Assembly (NCBI GenBank): GCA_038248505.1
Contig: JBBRXJ010000076.1
Span: 1 to 17,389, forward strand
DNA length: 17,389 bases
DNA from: JBBRXJ01 sp038248505
GTDB taxonomy: Bacteria; Bacteroidota; Bacteroidia; Bacteroidales; JBBRXJ01
Direction: 5' to 3'
Below the pieces are notes generated by a model. It had not been told where the DNA came from and made no database searches. It saw only the letters and a list, made by a program, of their open reading frames with translations. The position numbers and the translations under genes are program-made. This document shows positions 7,254 to 15,453 of the stretch, piece after piece. Position 1 is the stretch's first letter, and the number at the start of each line of letters is the position of its first letter.

Positions 7254-8675
7254 TTAAAATGAATTCTCTCTCCTAAAAGCAGCATTAAATGTTCTTGGCC
7301 AATTCCATGGGCACATTTCAGGTCGTTTATAGATTGAAATTGAGTTCAAATATTTCCCGTATTCTGGCTCTAATCGAGTTAATTCAGCCCGAACATAAAG
7401 CAACTCGCTATCTAATTTTTCAACGCTAAGCTCACCATCATTGGTAGCGAAACATTCATAAATTGCTCTATAGGTCAACAACCAATATCGGTAATTATTG
7501 CAAATGAAACTATTTTTATTACGAATTTCAATTAAAGTTTTTAAGCGTTGATCAGCTAAAGGATTTGTTACTCCATCATTATATCCGGCATAATCTCTAT
7601 TTCTTGGAATATCTGTTCCCAATCCTAAAATAATTTCAGCAACAACTTTTGCATTCTGCTCATCTAATTTAAGCCAATCATGGGCATATTCAAAAGCTAC
7701 TTCATATGCCGATCTATCTGGATTTTGTGCAAATTTGAGTGCTGCAAAACGATTGATATCATCATGAATGCCTTCAGAGTAGTTTACTGAGCCTGATATG
7801 TTTTTATAATCATTAGAGTACGCATTTTTTATATCTTTTATTCGAGGAGTAGGACCATAAGCGCCCCATCCATTAATCATGGTAATTTCAGGATACATAT
7901 AGTATTTAATTACTGGCTTAACCCCACGTGGTATATCGGCAACCATATCAATCCATTCTGCATCTTTAATAAGTTTACGCAACATATCTCCTTCTGCTAA
8001 GTTAACAACATGACCAGCAGCAACTATTTTTACAGCCGGATGATATTTACGACAACTATCTGCTAACTCTTTTAATATGCGAATATAAGTATTTGGTAGA
8101 GGAGCACATTTTTCACAAGAACAACCTCCATAATCAGTAATTGGAGAAATTAAATAATCGATACGAGGTAATTCTTGAAAAACCTTTTTGCGTAATAACA
8201 TTATCTGATTCTTTGCATCGTCATTAGAAGGACATACATGAGCCGCTTCCATCCCATATTTGCCATGTAAGGCTGCCCATTCAGGATGTTCGTTAAAAGT
8301 CTCAGGAAATATATCATTATAACCAATATAAATCCCTACTTCCATTTTCTCCGCTATTAAGGCTTTACAAATATCTTTTTGTAAAGTCCAAAATTCTGAG
8401 TTAACCTCAAAATCTTTTTTTGACCTTTGTCCAAACTGTATGGGCAAATACCAAATTGTTTGTGCCCCCATTTTTTTCATGTCTCCAATTTCACGCTTCC
8501 ATCTATCAATTTTCCATTCTTCAATTCCTGTAGCCTGTTCATGGTTTGCTAAAAATACACCGATTGGATCAAGTCCAATTTTATTATCCTTTCGTATATT
8601 ATTATCCTTAGCGCAACTAAATAAAACAAGCGATAAAATAATTAAAGTTCCCAAATTAAATAATGTAGATTTCAT
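7254..8675 (-). CDS. Lipoprotein, probable TIM-barrel glycosidase-like protein
   Basis: A 473-residue protein with a lipoprotein signal peptide; the lipobox LFSC puts the lipidated cysteine at residue 21, followed by AKDNN. The mature part begins DPIGVFLANHEQATG and goes on to alternating strand/helix segments like a (beta/alpha)8 barrel: TIWYLPIQFG (73-82), EVGIYIGYND (112-121), YLISPITDYGGCSCEKC (174-190), VKIVAAGHV (215-223), MVADIPRG (244-251) and SGSVNYSEGIHDDINRF (294-310). Asp181 followed by the triple-cysteine motif, and Glu301, are candidate functional residues. CxCxxC segments after an Asp occur in DUF4838-type proteins related to glycosidases, but I cannot assign a GH family. It is the last gene of the amino-sugar cluster, 117 bp after the GH20 gene, with a possible promoter of its own. 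Likely anchored to a membrane and acting on a glycan. Confidence 0.72.
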   Translation of the reverse strand: MKSTLFNLGTLIILSLVLFSCAKDNNIRKDNKIGLDPIGVFLANHEQATGIEEWKIDRWKREIGDMKKMGAQTIWYLPIQFGQRSKKDFEVNSEFWTLQKDICKALIAEKMEVGIYIGYNDIFPETFNEHPEWAALHGKYGMEAAHVCPSNDDAKNQIMLLRKKVFQELPRIDYLISPITDYGGCSCEKCAPLPNTYIRILKELADSCRKYHPAVKIVAAGHVVNLAEGDMLRKLIKDAEWIDMVADIPRGVKPVIKYYMYPEITMINGWGAYGPTPRIKDIKNAYSNDYKNISGSVNYSEGIHDDINRFAALKFAQNPDRSAYEVAFEYAHDWLKLDEQNAKVVAEIILGLGTDIPRNRDYAGYNDGVTNPLADQRLKTLIEIRNKNSFICNNYRYWLLTYRAIYECFATNDGELSVEKLDSELLYVRAELTRLEPEYGKYLNSISIYKRPEMCPWNWPRTFNAAFRRENSF

Positions 8676-8763
8676 TTTACTAAATTATTATTAATTATAA
8701 AAAAATAATCATCACAATAATTTTTTCGTCGGTTTTTTCATCTGCAGTATACCTCGTCAAATG

Positions 8764-8771
8764 CAAAGATA
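8764..8771 (-). promoter_or_regulatory. Possible internal promoter (-7 element) for the lipoprotein gene
   Basis: On the minus strand this reads TATCTTTG, a perfect TAnnTTTG. It lies 88 bp upstream of the lipoprotein start codon, in the 117-bp gap after the GH20 gene. No good TTTG is found about 19 bp upstream, so the promoter is only half supported. Confidence 0.4.
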
Positions 8772-8792
8772 ACAAATCCTAAGAAAAATAAG

Positions 8793-10391
8793 CTACTCAC
8801 AAATTCCCTTATCCCTCACATTAATTCCAAGTCCTTTATGCCACTTCACAACAAGCGCCATACGTTTTGAGAAACTACTCCAACTCTTTAATTCTGCGGG
8901 GGTCCACAACACTTCTGAAAGTGCTGTCATTCGTGGGAAAATCATATATTCTACATGTGCTCCGTTTAAAATATATTCAGTCCATACATTCCCCTGGGCA
9001 CCTAAAATATATTTTTGCTCTTCAATAGTCAAATCGCGTGGAATAGGTTCAAAATTATACACTTCTTCTTGGGTTAAAAATCCACCAATAGCAAGAGGTT
9101 CTTCTTTATAAAATCCTTGATACGAATCAAAATAACAATTGGAACCAGGAGTCATTACCACATAATGTTTCTGCTTTGCAGCTTCAATACCGCCTCGCAT
9201 ACCACGCCAAGACATTACTGCAGCATTTGGTGCCAAACCACCTTCAAGAATTTCATCCCAGCCAATAATTTTTCGTCCCTTCGAATTAATATATTTTTCC
9301 ATGCGTTGTATAAACCAACTTTGCAATGCATGCTCATCCTTTAATCCCAGCTCCTTAATTTTTGCTTGAATATATGGCGAGGCAATCCACTGATCTTTCA
9401 ATGCCTCATCACCTCCCACGTGAATGTATGGTGATGGAAACAAAGTTAAAACTTCATCCATCACATTTTCTAAAAATGAAAAAACACTATCGTTTACATT
9501 AAAAATAAATGTTGAAACTCCCCACTGACGACGAACATCAATAATGGTATCAGGCCTACATCCCAACCATGGATAAGCAGATATCGCAGCCTGTGCATGA
9601 CCTGGCAATTCAATTTCTGGCACAACATTTACATAACGTGCAGTAGCGTATGCAACAATTTCTTTTATCTCTTCTTGTGTATAAAATCCACCATAACGTA
9701 TGGTATCATATTTCCATGGACGATCATTGTGATGTCCAATAACAGTACTTTTACGCCATGCTGCATTTGCTGTTAGTTCGGGATATTTTTTTATTTCAAT
9801 ACGCCATCCCTGATCATCGGTTAAATGCCAATGAAAAGTATTCATCTTATGCATGGCAATATAATCAATATATTTTTTTACAAATTCAGTGGGCATAAAA
9901 TGACGACAAACATCAAGATGCATACCACGCCATACAAAGCGAGGTTTATCATAAATTTGTGCGCATGGAATATTTCCTTTATAAACGGCAGTCAACTGAC
10001 GCAAAGATTGTATTCCATAAAATAATCCATGACAGGTGCTTGCCATTATATCAACACCTTTGGCATGAATATTCATCAAATATCCTTCTTTACCAAGAGT
10101 GTCTGTTTTTATTATTCGAAGGGTAACTTGCGATGCACAAACTTGCGATGCATTTATACTAACTGCACTACATCCAGCAGCACTCAGATATTGTTGAACA
10201 AATTCTGCAATACTTTTTAAACTGTCACTTTTTGCATCATAGCGGATGCAACACGAGTTTGATAATTTGCACACGCCGTCTTTCATTATTAGTTTGTATG
10301 GTGCGGGAATTAAATTCAGCGTAGCATCTGTTGCTGACGTCTTGAATAAAAATGTTAGAAATAGGACTGTTAGGATTATTGTACGTTTCAT
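8793..10391 (-). CDS. GH20 beta-N-acetylhexosaminidase
   Basis: Exported exo-glycosidase that removes terminal beta-linked GlcNAc or GalNAc by substrate-assisted catalysis. I place the start at the ATG at 10391, giving 532 residues, because MKRTIILTVLFLTFLF is a clean signal peptide start; a frame from 10421 adds ten polar residues ahead of it. Counting from 10421: the N-terminal alpha/beta GH20b domain covers about 35-160 (ending DKPRFVWRGMHLDVCRHFMP), and the catalytic barrel about 163-510, with FHWHLTDDQGWRIEIKKYPE (196-215), VPEIELPGHAQA (267-278) and the catalytic pair Asp338-Glu339 in HVGGDE. Substrate-pocket tryptophans are seen in IGWDEIL, SWRG and GNVWTEY. The length is normal for the family. 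The gene lies 61 bp downstream of the oxidoreductase gene and ends in TAG. Confidence 0.94.
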   Translation of the reverse strand: MKRTIILTVLFLTFLFKTSATDATLNLIPAPYKLIMKDGVCKLSNSCCIRYDAKSDSLKSIAEFVQQYLSAAGCSAVSINASQVCASQVTLRIIKTDTLGKEGYLMNIHAKGVDIMASTCHGLFYGIQSLRQLTAVYKGNIPCAQIYDKPRFVWRGMHLDVCRHFMPTEFVKKYIDYIAMHKMNTFHWHLTDDQGWRIEIKKYPELTANAAWRKSTVIGHHNDRPWKYDTIRYGGFYTQEEIKEIVAYATARYVNVVPEIELPGHAQAAISAYPWLGCRPDTIIDVRRQWGVSTFIFNVNDSVFSFLENVMDEVLTLFPSPYIHVGGDEALKDQWIASPYIQAKIKELGLKDEHALQSWFIQRMEKYINSKGRKIIGWDEILEGGLAPNAAVMSWRGMRGGIEAAKQKHYVVMTPGSNCYFDSYQGFYKEEPLAIGGFLTQEEVYNFEPIPRDLTIEEQKYILGAQGNVWTEYILNGAHVEYMIFPRMTALSEVLWTPAELKSWSSFSKRMALVVKWHKGLGINVRDKGICE

Positions 10392-10429
10392 AGTTTTATT
10401 ATTTAGATTTTTTGTGAGCATCAGAGCTC

Positions 10430-10458
10430 TTTTATGAATTATATTTTATGAATTATAT
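10430..10458. repeat. 14-bp tandem duplication across the oxidoreductase stop codon
   Basis: TTTTATGAATTATAT occurs at 10430-10444 and again at 10444-10458, sharing one base, so the period is 14 bp. It spans the TAA of the oxidoreductase gene (10453-10455) and the short gap to the GH20 gene. Confidence 0.7.
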
Positions 10459-11817
10459 CTTTTCAACCCGACCACCATTTAGTCGGCTACTCTCGGCTCT
10501 AAAAGCCATCACATGACTTTCAACCGAATCAGCTATACCAGATACCACTAACGAAGGATCATTCTTATCTACTGCTTGTAAAAAATCGCGTACTAAACTA
10601 TAATCGCCGCCACCGTGTCCACCACCAGCTGTCATCTCTCCTTCATTAATAGAAATTGATTCAACCGTTCCTGTTCTAAAATTACGCACTTCTGCTTTAT
10701 ACATATCACCTACAATTTCACCCATCGTTCCCATTATTCGTGTATGCCTACCTTCACCAGCAGCTGTAAAACCAGACATGGTAAAACTTGCATGTATATC
10801 TTCACCAAAAGAGATATTCATTACCATGTGATCGGGTTGATTATTATCACAATGATATACACAACGACCATATTGCCCTTCACGTATAGCTTTTAGCCTA
10901 CCTTCATAAGTTAAATCATCCGTTATTACGCTCACAGGCCATCCTGAACGTTTCATATCTAAATACAATTTAAGAGCTGAGTATGGACACTCTTTCTCTA
11001 CTGCACAACCCTCCGTACATCGCATAGTGCTTCCAATAGGTGCCTTCGATGATTTAAATTGAACCAACGATCCACTTGCTGAGAGAGATGTACATGGTTT
11101 ATCAATTAACCATCGTAATATATCTAAATCATGCGACGATTTTGCTAAAATAATGGGACTCGATAATTCTATATTTCTCCAATTTCCGCGAACATAACTA
11201 TGTGCCATATGCCAATATCCTACAGGCTCAAGGTGATTAATGGATACAATATCACCAATATTACCAGAAGCAATTACCTTTTTTAACTTTCGGAAATAAG
11301 GTGTATAACGCAATACGTGACAAACAGCAACAACAGTTCCCGCTCTTTTCTGTGCATCACGCATACCCTCGCAATTCTCTTGTGTAACGGCCATTGGTTT
11401 CTCTACCAAAATATGATAGCCCATAGCAATCGCCTTCATAAAGGCTCCATAGTGCAGTCTGTCAGGTGTTGAAATAATAACCACATCAGCAAACTTAGGA
11501 ATTTTAAAAACATCTTCCCATGTTTTAAAAATATTTTTATCCTCTATTTTATAATTAATAGCAAAAGCATCGCGTCTATTTTTTAGAATGTCTGACACAC
11601 CAACCATACGCATCTCGTCAGGATGTATTGTTGCATAGCGCGCATAGGTGTTGCCTCTATTACCTGCTCCTATAACAATACAATCAATGGGTCGATTCAG
11701 ATTCAATGGAGCATAATTGATTTTAATCGTTTGCTCAGTAGCTAATAATTCATTTTGCCCAATTACGGCTCCTGCAAATCCAATGCCCAAGCCTTTTAAT
11801 GCAGTTCTTCTGTTCAT
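10453..11817 (-). CDS. Tat-exported Gfo/Idh/MocA family oxidoreductase
   Basis: A 454-residue NAD(P)-dependent enzyme. The N-terminus MNRRTALKGLGIGFAGAVIG is a twin-arginine signal, so the folded, cofactor-loaded protein is probably exported. The Rossmann domain (about 45-165) has VIGAGNRG (48-55), ISTPDRLHY (115-123) and the family's EKP motif (139-141). The C-terminal domain carries GNWRNIELSSPIILAKSSHDLDIL (211-234) in two overlapping conserved segments. A cysteine-rich insertion, with Cys267, 271, 277, 319 and 323, could bind a metal. Members of this superfamily include GH109 (NAD-dependent alpha-N-acetylgalactosaminidase) and dehydrogenases that make 3-keto sugars; I cannot choose between these. 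Its position between NagB-like and GH20 genes argues for a role on an amino-sugar glycoside. There is a 131-bp gap to the upstream gene and 61 bp to GH20. Confidence 0.85.
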   Translation of the reverse strand: MNRRTALKGLGIGFAGAVIGQNELLATEQTIKINYAPLNLNRPIDCIVIGAGNRGNTYARYATIHPDEMRMVGVSDILKNRRDAFAINYKIEDKNIFKTWEDVFKIPKFADVVIISTPDRLHYGAFMKAIAMGYHILVEKPMAVTQENCEGMRDAQKRAGTVVAVCHVLRYTPYFRKLKKVIASGNIGDIVSINHLEPVGYWHMAHSYVRGNWRNIELSSPIILAKSSHDLDILRWLIDKPCTSLSASGSLVQFKSSKAPIGSTMRCTEGCAVEKECPYSALKLYLDMKRSGWPVSVITDDLTYEGRLKAIREGQYGRCVYHCDNNQPDHMVMNISFGEDIHASFTMSGFTAAGEGRHTRIMGTMGEIVGDMYKAEVRNFRTGTVESISINEGEMTAGGGHGGGDYSLVRDFLQAVDKNDPSLVVSGIADSVESHVMAFRAESSRLNGGRVEKI

Positions 11818-11916
11818 TTTTTAATGTGTTTAATAAAATTATCTGAACTCTCAATCTATTTTTTAATAATCTCTTTGCCTAAATCTCACTTTCTCTAATC
11901 CTTTACGGCCTCATCT

Positions 11917-11928
11917 AAGCCGCGGCTT
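11917..11928. repeat. 12-bp GC-rich perfect palindrome in an operon gap
   Basis: AAGCCGCGGCTT reads the same on both strands and stands out in an AT-rich gap (11818-11948) between the nagB-like and oxidoreductase genes. On the minus strand, CGGCTT can alternatively pair with AGGCCG eleven bases on (loop AGATG). No T-run follows. It may be an mRNA stability or processing element or an operator. Confidence 0.4.
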
Positions 11929-11948
11929 GTAATCAATTCATACTTCAG

Positions 11949-14333
11949 TTAAATCTCTTTCAAACCCTTCTTCTCATCCAACATTCTTCCAATAAATTTT
12001 ATCTCCTCTGCAAATTCATGGTAACTCATATCTTTTAAATATAGCGCGCCGTAGGAGCGTCGCATCATAGGGTTTGGACTGTCATAGAAAAATTCGCGTC
12101 CCATTAGTGTGATCAAATCTTTATGTTGATTTACCCAAATCTTTTGTGCTAACTCACTAAAAGTTCCCTCATATTCATAGCTAGGGAATGAAGCCGACTT
12201 CTGACTAATAAAACAATTATTAAACATGGCATGTAAGACCGCAAATGAGTTCAATGAAACAGGCACTATCATTGAAACTTCGGAAGGATGAAATTTCGAC
12301 CATATATTACGATATCCCCAAACGCGTACATTCAAATCTTTGTGCTTCTCAACATATTGTTCAATGGCTTGTGCTAAAGCTACTAAAACTTTAAAATGCG
12401 TATCGGGTCCACTTCCTTCAGGATCAAGCGCTAAACTAATAACGGTTGGTTTAATGCGTTCGAGTAATTCGGTAATTGGTTCTACATCGCGTTTTGAATC
12501 GGGATAGGCTACAAAAATATCACCCGTATAAAATTTTAATTGTAAATGACTCACATGATCGAGTCCTATACCAAAATGCGCCCAAACGAGTTCCGCTTCA
12601 AACTCACGAATCCATCCTTTTATAATTTGTATAACTTCTGGCTCTCTATTTCCGGGATCAATTCTACTTAAAATTTCTGCCTGCTCGGTAACAAACTGCT
12701 GAATCTTGTCAATGTCTTTTGTTTTTAAATAGCCTGATAACTGTCTAGCTAAACGAGAAGCAATAAACATATCTTGCTCCTCTAAACTTTGTTGTGCAAT
12801 AGCATTTAAGGCACCCGTAATGTCATCCCACATTCGCGATGAATCTAATGTAGCAGATACTCCAGTCTTTTGGCCTATACGACAAGATAGTATAAAATGA
12901 CTTAAATTATTCAAATTTACTCGAACATAATCATTAGTTACTGCGGTAAAGCCACTAGTGCAATAAACAAAATGATTATCATTAAATTCTGAGCGCACTA
13001 AGTGATGCAATAATGGGAAATAAGCTAACTCAATATCATCATGATGAGGAGCGGTATGCATAAAACGTTTGTTTTTTGGTACATGCAAACCCGATTCAAT
13101 TTTATTTGTTAACCTATTAAAACTTTCTTGAGCCAGTTGTGTTAGCTTCTTTTCACTAAGCTGTTCTGCTAAAATCCATTTCTCATTTTGAGGTGTCCCT
13201 TTTGCCTGATTCACAACTTCCATCAGCGACATTTCTTGCTCTATGGCACCATCTATAACAAGTCTATCAATAGTTGCATCATCTTTTACACATCGTTTTA
13301 CCAACAATTGTTTTTTGCGCTCACTCAATTTTGATGCTGCACCATTCGTCAAATAAAAACGAGCATTAGGCACTTTTTGTAAAACTGAAGCTGGATATTC
13401 TAATGCGGGTTTTCCTTCTATAGCATCAGCTATAACTTGCGATTTTGATTCCCCTGCAGCAATAATTAATGCAACTACAGATGGATTGTATGTAATAGTT
13501 TCAAGCCCAATAGTTACAACAGCTTTCTTTCGCACTGTTTCTATTCCACCTAAATCGGATGCTGCAGCGGCTTGCGTTTCATAGTTAATATTTGTAAGGC
13601 GTGTATGTGAGTGATGACTCGAACCACGAACATTAAAGGCAATGTGACCATCTGGACCAATACCTCCTAGAAAAAAGCCAATTCCACCTTTTGAACGAAT
13701 TCGCTCTTCATAATCTTCACATAACTGATCAAACATTTTTATTGTGCGCTTCTGTAACTCCTCCGTTTTATTCGATGGATGTTTTATACGAAGCGACAAA
13801 TCAATGCGTCCATCCGGAAATATCTCTTCTAGGTTCTGGCCAAAACCTACTATTTTTCTTCGCGATTCCGTAATATTATAGGTATCAAAAAGCATTGCTT
13901 TGTTAATATCAAAACCAAATCCACCAATATAATATTTCTCAACAAAATATCTGAATGAACGTTCGTGATGAGAATCAATAGGGAAAAATTCATCGAGCTG
14001 TACAAACTCAAATGACTTCATATCTGGCTTTTTTGAACATATGCCAGCTTTACCTAAGAGCCCATTTCGCTGTTCCTGATCCCAATTCTCTAAATAAAAT
14101 TGAACCCATTTCATAAAAAACTCAGGTGTTTTCCCTGTTGGTAATGCAATCATACCACCCGGATTCAAACAACACCACTCAATAAATCGCAGTGCAGTTG
14201 CTTGTCCTAGTAAAATATAATTATCATACGTTATTACCTTGATGTGCTCTGTAGAAGTATCCAATGAGTGTTGCTCTGAACCATGAGTTAACCATGATTC
14301 GAGTTTACTTTCGGAATTATATTTTGTTATCAT
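11949..14333 (-). CDS. nagB: NagB-like glucosamine-6-phosphate deaminase fused to a PIG-L/LmbE-like domain
   Basis: A 794-residue cytoplasmic two-domain protein. Residues about 30-350 match glucosamine-6-phosphate deaminase, which converts GlcN-6-P to fructose-6-P and ammonia: ALPTGKTPEFF (63-73), the LDEFF segment (113-117) and GGIGPDGHIAFN (223-234), with Asp228 and His230 equal to catalytic Asp141 and His143 of E. coli NagB. The following Glu148 of the usual FNEP is not conserved; the sequence is FNVRGSS. Residues about 420-700 look like a PIG-L/LmbE de-N-acetylase: TAPHHDDIELA (427-437) corresponds to the metal-binding (H/P)xDD motif and DPEGSGPDTHF (637-647) is in the place of a second metal site. 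Long fused NagB-like proteins occur in Bacteroides (BT_0258 type). Many single-domain NagB proteins are about 270 residues. It is 13 bp downstream of the NagX-like gene, so cotranscribed. Deaminase activity is plausible, not proven; deacetylase activity is inference. Confidence 0.87.
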   Translation of the reverse strand: MITKYNSESKLESWLTHGSEQHSLDTSTEHIKVITYDNYILLGQATALRFIEWCCLNPGGMIALPTGKTPEFFMKWVQFYLENWDQEQRNGLLGKAGICSKKPDMKSFEFVQLDEFFPIDSHHERSFRYFVEKYYIGGFGFDINKAMLFDTYNITESRRKIVGFGQNLEEIFPDGRIDLSLRIKHPSNKTEELQKRTIKMFDQLCEDYEERIRSKGGIGFFLGGIGPDGHIAFNVRGSSHHSHTRLTNINYETQAAAASDLGGIETVRKKAVVTIGLETITYNPSVVALIIAAGESKSQVIADAIEGKPALEYPASVLQKVPNARFYLTNGAASKLSERKKQLLVKRCVKDDATIDRLVIDGAIEQEMSLMEVVNQAKGTPQNEKWILAEQLSEKKLTQLAQESFNRLTNKIESGLHVPKNKRFMHTAPHHDDIELAYFPLLHHLVRSEFNDNHFVYCTSGFTAVTNDYVRVNLNNLSHFILSCRIGQKTGVSATLDSSRMWDDITGALNAIAQQSLEEQDMFIASRLARQLSGYLKTKDIDKIQQFVTEQAEILSRIDPGNREPEVIQIIKGWIREFEAELVWAHFGIGLDHVSHLQLKFYTGDIFVAYPDSKRDVEPITELLERIKPTVISLALDPEGSGPDTHFKVLVALAQAIEQYVEKHKDLNVRVWGYRNIWSKFHPSEVSMIVPVSLNSFAVLHAMFNNCFISQKSASFPSYEYEGTFSELAQKIWVNQHKDLITLMGREFFYDSPNPMMRRSYGALYLKDMSYHEFAEEIKFIGRMLDEKKGLKEI

Positions 14334-14346
14334 AAATATTGATTTT

Positions 14347-15444
14347 TTATACTTTTAAAAATATTTTTTGTCTGAATAAGAAATAGAGTAATAGCCATTT
14401 TAAACTAAGTGTTACCATCTCATGAAATAATTTTGTCCACTCACCTAGATTATTAATAAAGCCATGCACCAATACATCGCTAAAAATACCAAAGGTTACA
14501 AGGTCTTGTGCTACATATATAAAGATCGGATTCATCCCAATTACAATAAATGGGAATGCCCATTTTTGACAGCCTTTAAGGTCAATGATCCAATAAAAAA
14601 GCGCAACGAGTAATACACTCCAACCGGCTGTTTGCAGAACAAAAGAACTTGACCATAACATTTTATTAATTGGGAAAACGATATTCCATAGTAATGAAAG
14701 AGGAATTAAAAATAATCCTGAGAGAATAAGCATTTTCATTTTTTTATTTGATGCGATAGATGAGCGCAACAAATTTCCGGTAAACACGCCAGAAAGAACA
14801 GAAACAATAGAAGGTAGTGTGCTCAGCAAACCTTCATTATCCCCAAATACATAACAACAAAATCGTCCTGGAATAAAAATTCTATCAAGATAGGAAACAA
14901 AATTTCCCTCCATACTTAAATCACCAGGTAAAAAACCGGGTGCTGAAAATAACATTAGAGCTAACCAATACAATAATAATATAGATACAGAAACAATAAA
15001 TTGCCAACGGCGAGATAAATACAATACTAATAGAGTTGCTAAAAAACTTGCAATAGCTATACGCTGCAATACACCTGGCCAACGCATATTTTCGAAGTTC
15101 AAGTCTAGTAAACCATTATTTATAAGTCCTAAAAAGAATAATATTGCACAACGCTTAAGAGCTGTGAGGAGAATTTTTGTTTTACCTGCACCATCTTCTG
15201 TTTTTTTGCCAACCGAGAATGAAATACTTATACCTGCAATAAATAGAAATAATGGAAAAATAAGATCGTAAAAACGAAAGCCATTCCATTCAACATGTCT
15301 AAATTGATTAACCATTCCTTCGTTACCAACTATGGTAAAAAGTATTTTAAAAATCATATCGGCTCCCATAATCCAAAACATATCAAAGCCCCTGAGGGCA
15401 TCAATGGATATAAGCCTCCCGCTAGTTTTAGTTATTGCTATCAT
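14347..15444 (-). CDS. NagX/HGSNAT-like multi-pass membrane acyltransferase
   Basis: A 365-residue integral inner-membrane protein of the DUF1624/DUF5009 type, related to heparan-alpha-glucosaminide N-acetyltransferase and to NagX of bacterial GlcNAc gene clusters. The family hallmarks are SIDALRGFDMFWIMGADM (13-30) and HVEWNGFRFYDLIFPLFLFI (50-69), where His50 matches the position of the active-site histidine of human HGSNAT. About ten hydrophobic segments fill the rest. HGSNAT moves an acetyl group from cytosolic acetyl-CoA to glucosamine on the other side of the membrane; whether the bacterial protein acetylates, transports or does both is not known to me. It sits 9 bp after the ROK regulator and 13 bp before nagB, so it is tightly operonic. 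Confidence 0.88.
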   Translation of the reverse strand: MIAITKTSGRLISIDALRGFDMFWIMGADMIFKILFTIVGNEGMVNQFRHVEWNGFRFYDLIFPLFLFIAGISISFSVGKKTEDGAGKTKILLTALKRCAILFFLGLINNGLLDLNFENMRWPGVLQRIAIASFLATLLVLYLSRRWQFIVSVSILLLYWLALMLFSAPGFLPGDLSMEGNFVSYLDRIFIPGRFCCYVFGDNEGLLSTLPSIVSVLSGVFTGNLLRSSIASNKKMKMLILSGLFLIPLSLLWNIVFPINKMLWSSSFVLQTAGWSVLLVALFYWIIDLKGCQKWAFPFIVIGMNPIFIYVAQDLVTFGIFSDVLVHGFINNLGEWTKLFHEMVTLSLKWLLLYFLFRQKIFLKV

Positions 15445-15453
15445 AAATCATAA

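Noticed and set aside
9117..10437. Open frames on the plus strand across the GH20 gene
   Set aside because: They are antisense to a well-supported gene with catalytic motifs and show no protein-like features.
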